In this document: positions 6,706 through 10,052 of the stretch, piece after piece
How positions within the stretch are numbered: the stretch's first letter is position 1
Layout: each line of letters starts with the position of its first letter
From: Actinomycetes bacterium
GTDB lineage: Bacteria; Actinomycetota; Coriobacteriia; WRKU01; WQUG01
Assembly: GCA_009785855.1 (NCBI GenBank)
Contig: WQUG01000077.1
Location: 1-10,052, forward strand
Length of the DNA stretch: 10,052 nucleotides
Reading direction: 5' to 3'
Translations under genes and position numbers: made by a program
The notes under the pieces: generated by a model
Database searches by the model: none
The model's input: the letters and a program-made list of their open reading frames with translations, nothing else
What the model was told of the DNA's origin: nothing

Positions 6706-9453
6706 CTACTTGTTCTCTGAGGCCGCTGTCGCACCGCCCGCTGCGATGGTCGCGCGCGCGGCTGCCAGTCGAGCGACCGGCACACGGTAGGGCGAGCAGC
6801 TGACGTAGTCGATACCGCCGATGTCGAAGAACTTCACGATGGATTCCGGGTCCCCGCCGTGCTCCCCGCAGACCCCGATATGGATCTCCGGATTCGCCGC
6901 GCGGCCACCCTCGACGCCCATCTTCACGAGTTTCGCGACGCCGTCATCGATCGTCTCGAAGGGGTTGCGGGTCAGTATCTTGCGCTCGAGATAGGTCGTC
7001 AGGAACTTGGACTCGATGTCGTCACGAGAGAAGCCGAAGGTCGTCTGGGTCAGATCGTTCGTGCCGAAGCTGAAGAAGTCAGCGACCTGACCGACCTCAT
7101 CGGAGGTCACCGCCGCACGCGGCAGCTCGATCATCGTACCGATGGGGATGTCGACGGTCACGCCCTCGGCCGCAAAGACCTCCGCCAGGATGGCCTCAGT
7201 CTCCGCGCGCAGGGTCTCCAGCTCGGTTTTCACGGACACAAGCGGGATCATGATCTCCGGCCGGGGATCAAGGCCGCTGGCCTTGAGCTGACAGGCTGCG
7301 CGGGTGATCGCGCGCACCTGCATGCCATAAAGCTCGGGGAACATGATCCCGAGGCGACAACCGCGCATGCCGAGCATGGGGTTCATCTCTACAAAGGAGT
7401 CGATCTGCGCAAGCAGCTTCTTCTTCTCCGCGACCTGCGAAGCGTCCGCTCCGCGCGCTTCCTCGCGCGTGATCTCGACCTCAAGCTCGCGCGGGCTGTC
7501 GAGGAACTCATGCAGCGGCGGGTCGAGCAGACGCACCGTCACGGGCAGACCGTCCATCGCTTTGAAGATCCCGAGGAAGTCAGCGACCTGCACCTCGAGC
7601 AGCTTGTCGAGTGCGTCCTCGCGGACCGAGACCTCATCTGCCAGGATGTAGCTCTGCAGGATGTCCTTGCGCTCGCCGAGGAACATGTGCTCGGTGCGCG
7701 CCAGACCGATGCCGGTCGCCCCGAACTCGCGCGCCAACTTCGCGTCCTCAGGGTTGTCCGCGTTGGCGTGCACGCCAAGCGTGCGGTATTCGTCAGACCA
7801 CTCAAGGACCGTCCCGAAGTCCCCGGAGACCTCCGGCTCGATCAACTCGGCTGCGCCCAGGACCACCACGCCGGTCGTCCCGTCGATCGAGAGCAGATCG
7901 CCCTCGCGGATGACCACATCGGTCCCGCTGACGACAGCCTCCTTCTTCTTCGCGTCGATGCGCAGCGCCTCCACGCCGCAGACGCAGGGCTTGCCCATAC
8001 CGCGCGCGACCACGGCCGCGTGCGAGGTCTTGCCCCCGTGGCTCGTGAGTATCCCCTGTGCGGCGATCATGCCATGGAGGTCATCAGGCGTGGTCTCCCA
8101 GCGCACTAAGATGACCTTCTTTCCCTGCTCGGCCGCCTCTTCTGCCTCATCAGCCGTGAATATCGCCGTGCCGACGGCTGCGCCCGGACTTGCGTTCAAG
8201 CCGCTTGCCAGAACGTCATAGTGCTTATCTGGATCGAACTGCGGATGCATGAGCTGATCGAGCTGCTCGGGCTTGATGCGCATGAGCGCTTCGTCCTTCG
8301 TGATGACGCCTTCGTTGACCAGATCGACCGCGATCTTGAGCGCGGCGCGCGCGGTGCGCTTGCCGACGCGGGTCTGCAGCATGTAGAGGCGACCTTGTTC
8401 GATCGTGAACTCGACGTCGCACATGTCGCGATAGCTCTCTTCAAGCAGATCGAAGATACGGTCGAGCTCGGTGCCGGACTCCTCCAGACCGGGCATGGAC
8501 TTCAGGTCGGCGATCGGCAGGGTGTTGCGGATGCCCGCGACGACGTCCTCGCCCTGGGCGTTGGTCAGAAAGTCGCCGTAGTACTCGTTGGTGCCGTCGG
8601 CGGGGTTGCGCGTGAAGCCGACGCCGGTCGCTGAGGTGTCGCCCTTGTTGCCGAAGACCATCGTCTGGACGTTGACCGCCGTGCCGAGGTCATCGGGGAT
8701 CTTCTCCATGCGGCGATAGTCGCGCGCGCGCTTCTTGTTCCAGCTCCGGAACACCGCCTCGATGGCCAGACGCAGCTGCTCCTGCACGTCCTGAGGGAAC
8801 TGCACCACACCGTCTGTGACCAGCTCAGGGTTCTCCTCAGCACTCACATTGTCAGAGAATATCTTCTTGAACTCGTCGACCAGCTCATGCAGATCGTCAG
8901 CGGAAAGATCCGTATCGGCGGTCACCCCGCGGTCGCGCTTCTTCATCGTGATGGCGTTCTCGAACAAGTCCCCGTCGACTTCCATCACCACGCCGGAGAA
9001 CATCTGGATGAAGCGACGATAGCTGTCCCAGGCGAAGCGCTCGTTACCTGTCTGAGTGATGACACCCTTGATCGACTCGTCGTTGAGCCCCAGGTTAAGC
9101 ACCGTGTCCATCATGCCCGGCATCGAGAACGCCGCGCCGCTACGTACCGAGACCAGAAGCGGGTCGTTAACGTCGCCGAACTTCTTGCCGGTCTTGCGCT
9201 CAAGCTCAGCCGTGTGCTCTGCGACGTCTTCTGCCAGTCCGGCCGGGAAGGCCATGGGAGTCGCAGAGGAATACTCGTTACAGGTCTGGCAGGTGATCGT
9301 GAATCCGGGTGGGACCGGCAAGCCCATATGTGCCATCTCGGCAAGGTTGGCTCCCTTGCCGCCGAGGATGTAGTTCATACTGCGGTCTCCCTCGGTGTTG
9401 TTGACTCCGTCAAGGCCGGTGCCGAAGGAATAGATGCGCTTCACATCCGACAT
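6706..9453 (-). CDS. ppdK: Pyruvate, phosphate dikinase
   Basis: This cytoplasmic enzyme interconverts pyruvate + ATP + phosphate with phosphoenolpyruvate + AMP + pyrophosphate; in anaerobes it often works in glycolysis or gluconeogenesis. It has 915 residues, a little longer than the roughly 870 typical of bacterial forms. The N-terminal ATP-grasp part begins with YILGGKGANLAEM (28-40) and holds SVRSGAAFSMPGMMDTVLNL (102-121). The central swivelling domain carries phospho-His478 in GGKTSHAAVVARGMGKPCV, with T476 at the position that regulatory kinases modify in some family members. The C-terminal TIM barrel has GIGLARTEHMF, the metal/substrate segment SFGTNDLTQTTFGFSRDD (795-812), and catalytic C862 in GVCGEHGGDP. 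All catalytic residues are present. GGKTSH (rather than GGMTSH) distinguishes it from PEP synthase only weakly; overall architecture and N-terminus favour the dikinase. It appears to head the operon with dgt, dnaG and rpoD. No regulatory-protein gene lies in view. Confidence 0.97.
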   Translation of the reverse strand: MSDVKRIYSFGTGLDGVNNTEGDRSMNYILGGKGANLAEMAHMGLPVPPGFTITCQTCNEYSSATPMAFPAGLAEDVAEHTAELERKTGKKFGDVNDPLLVSVRSGAAFSMPGMMDTVLNLGLNDESIKGVITQTGNERFAWDSYRRFIQMFSGVVMEVDGDLFENAITMKKRDRGVTADTDLSADDLHELVDEFKKIFSDNVSAEENPELVTDGVVQFPQDVQEQLRLAIEAVFRSWNKKRARDYRRMEKIPDDLGTAVNVQTMVFGNKGDTSATGVGFTRNPADGTNEYYGDFLTNAQGEDVVAGIRNTLPIADLKSMPGLEESGTELDRIFDLLEESYRDMCDVEFTIEQGRLYMLQTRVGKRTARAALKIAVDLVNEGVITKDEALMRIKPEQLDQLMHPQFDPDKHYDVLASGLNASPGAAVGTAIFTADEAEEAAEQGKKVILVRWETTPDDLHGMIAAQGILTSHGGKTSHAAVVARGMGKPCVCGVEALRIDAKKKEAVVSGTDVVIREGDLLSIDGTTGVVVLGAAELIEPEVSGDFGTVLEWSDEYRTLGVHANADNPEDAKLAREFGATGIGLARTEHMFLGERKDILQSYILADEVSVREDALDKLLEVQVADFLGIFKAMDGLPVTVRLLDPPLHEFLDSPRELEVEITREEARGADASQVAEKKKLLAQIDSFVEMNPMLGMRGCRLGIMFPELYGMQVRAITRAACQLKASGLDPRPEIMIPLVSVKTELETLRAETEAILAEVFAAEGVTVDIPIGTMIELPRAAVTSDEVGQVADFFSFGTNDLTQTTFGFSRDDIESKFLTTYLERKILTRNPFETIDDGVAKLVKMGVEGGRAANPEIHIGVCGEHGGDPESIVKFFDIGGIDYVSCSPYRVPVARLAAARATIAAGGATAASENK

Positions 9454-9458
9454 GATGA

Positions 9459-9465
9459 TCTCCTT
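9459..9465 (-). promoter_or_regulatory. ppdK ribosome binding site
   Basis: AAGGAGA on the minus strand (9465-9459) ends 5 bases before the ATG at 9453 and fixes the ppdK start. It is a strong site, as expected for an abundant central-metabolism enzyme. Confidence 0.8.
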
Positions 9466-9627
9466 TTCTCAGAGAAACGATGATGCCCGGAAGTGCGCCG
9501 CGGAAGTGGCGCATCTCCACAGGACGATGATACCGCAATGACGGTCGCCTGTGTGCAACAACCATCACTGAAAATGAAAATGTAGTAATATAGTGTCAAC
9601 ACTTTGAGAACACCAAAAGTACGTTAT

Positions 9628-9637
9628 AGGAGGAGGT
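9628..9637 (+). promoter_or_regulatory. Perfect Shine-Dalgarno of the zinc-ribbon gene
   Basis: The stretch AGGAGGAGGT holds two overlapping AGGAGG matches, at 7 and 4 bases from the ATG at 9641. It settles the start codon and predicts strong translation. Confidence 0.85.
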
Positions 9638-9640
9638 CGT

Positions 9641-10052
9641 ATGTTTTGTGCGAAATGTGGTCATGAGGTTTCCGACGGAGCCCAATTCTGTCCCTCTTGC
9701 GGAGCTGAACAGACAGCTAAACCTTCCGAACCAGCGGCGGTAGCAGCACCGGCGCCGGCTCCTGTTGCACCCGCACCCGTTGCCCCCGCTGCGCCTGCGC
9801 CCGCCGCTCCTGCTGCTGTCGCTCCTGCTGCTGTCGCCCCTGCAGGGATCACCCCTCAGGATGCGCAGCAACCGTATACGACGATGTACCCGGCGCCCCC
9901 GGCGAAGAAGAAAGGCAAAGCGAAATGGTTCATCATCGGCGGAGCAGCGCTCCTGCTCGCCGTGTTGCTCGTTGTCGGGGGTATCCTCATTGCCCAGTCT
10001 CTCAGGAAGAACCCTATCGCCACGACCTATGACGCCCTGCACAAGCTCAGCA
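9641..10052 (+). CDS. Zinc-ribbon membrane protein with Ala/Pro linker, C-terminus cut
   Basis: The function is unknown. I translated it from the sequence: 137 residues are present and the frame is open at the right edge. Residues 3-20 are a zinc ribbon, C3-x2-C6 and C17-x2-C20 (FCAKCGHEVSDGAQFCPSCG). Residues about 31-68 are almost only Ala, Pro and Val and should be extended and disordered. A short basic patch (KKKGKAK, 89-95) precedes one transmembrane helix (about 96-118, WFIIGGAALLLAVLLVVGG). By the positive-inside rule the ribbon and linker are cytoplasmic and the unseen C-terminal part is outside. This layout (N-terminal zinc ribbon, linker, single helix, exported domain) is common in Gram-positive bacteria, for example in TcaA-like proteins, but the exported domain that would identify it is missing. 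It is transcribed away from ppdK. Without the rest of the gene no role can be assigned. Confidence 0.88.
   Translation, partial: MFCAKCGHEVSDGAQFCPSCGAEQTAKPSEPAAVAAPAPAPVAPAPVAPAAPAPAAPAAVAPAAVAPAGITPQDAQQPYTTMYPAPPAKKKGKAKWFIIGGAALLLAVLLVVGGILIAQSLRKNPIATTYDALHKLS
9806..9835 (+). repeat. Exact 15-base tandem duplication in the Ala/Pro linker
   Basis: GCTCCTGCTGCTGTC occurs twice in a row with no base change, encoding APAAV-APAAV (residues 56-65). Identity at the wobble positions suggests a recent slippage duplication in a linker that tolerates length change. Confidence 0.85.

Larger units (their letters stand above)
9454..9640. promoter_or_regulatory. Divergent intergenic control region, ppdK and zinc-ribbon gene
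   Basis: This 187-base spacer must hold promoters in both directions. The part nearest the zinc-ribbon gene (9561-9610) is strongly AT-rich. There AGTGT-CA-ACACT (9592-9603) is a perfect 5-base inverted repeat; its minus strand contains a consensus TTGACA (9599-9594) facing ppdK, but the matching -10 (CATTTT at 17 bases) is poor. On the plus strand TATAGT (9589-9594) is a possible -10 without a good -35. Nearer ppdK, TGCGCC (9494-9499) and GGCGCA (9508-9513) form an inverted repeat, and CGGAAGTG is directly repeated at 9488 and 9501. I recognise no riboswitch. Confidence 0.4.

Noticed and set aside
6859..8109. 416-codon open frame on the plus strand, opposite ppdK
   Set aside because: It lies wholly antisense to a ppdK frame with every catalytic motif. 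Its protein is rich in His, Arg, Leu and Asp with no domain. Long antisense frames are expected from GC-rich codon bias.
9596..10042. 148-codon minus-strand frame opposite the zinc-ribbon gene
   Set aside because: It is Arg/Gly/Ser-rich low-complexity translation opposite the Ala/Pro linker, while the plus-strand gene has a perfect Shine-Dalgarno, a zinc ribbon and a membrane helix.

Overview
This window looks like a chromosomal stretch from a fairly high-GC Gram-positive, most likely an actinobacterium and plausibly class Coriobacteriia (inference). The reasons are a primary sigma factor with a long Lys/Ala/Pro tail, dgt sitting directly next to dnaG, and bacterial-type pyruvate phosphate dikinase. 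No insertion sequence, phage gene, CRISPR array, tRNA or rRNA is visible. The gene set is mostly core housekeeping.

Layout, right to left on the minus strand: ppdK (pyruvate, phosphate dikinase), dgt (HD-domain dNTP triphosphohydrolase), dnaG (primase) and rpoD (primary sigma factor) are separated by only 11, 10 and 23 bases and look like one operon. It resembles the classical dnaG-rpoD macromolecular synthesis operon, but it is headed by a glycolysis/gluconeogenesis enzyme and a nucleotide-pool enzyme, with no ribosomal protein gene. After rpoD comes a 231-base gap holding a strong hairpin (probable 3' end of the rpoD transcript) and then a promoter/operator-like cluster. That cluster precedes a two-component system: an OmpR/PhoB-type response regulator overlapping by four bases (ATGA) a membrane histidine kinase, which runs off the left edge before its ATPase domain.

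On the right, a 187-base divergent spacer separates ppdK from a plus-strand gene with a perfect Shine-Dalgarno. It encodes a double-CxxC zinc ribbon, a long Ala/Pro linker and one transmembrane helix, and is cut by the right edge.

How the genes work together: dgt trims dNTP pools, dnaG starts replication primers and rpoD directs housekeeping transcription, so co-transcription with ppdK could couple growth-state metabolism to replication and transcription capacity (inference). The most notable features are the histone-H1-like tail on RpoD (about 110 residues of a 7-residue repeat), a small hairpin that includes the rpoD ribosome binding site right after the dnaG stop, an AT-rich 3' end of dnaG with a candidate internal rpoD promoter, and the repeat-rich control region of the two-component system. 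I did not find convincing evidence of a wholly new biological system.
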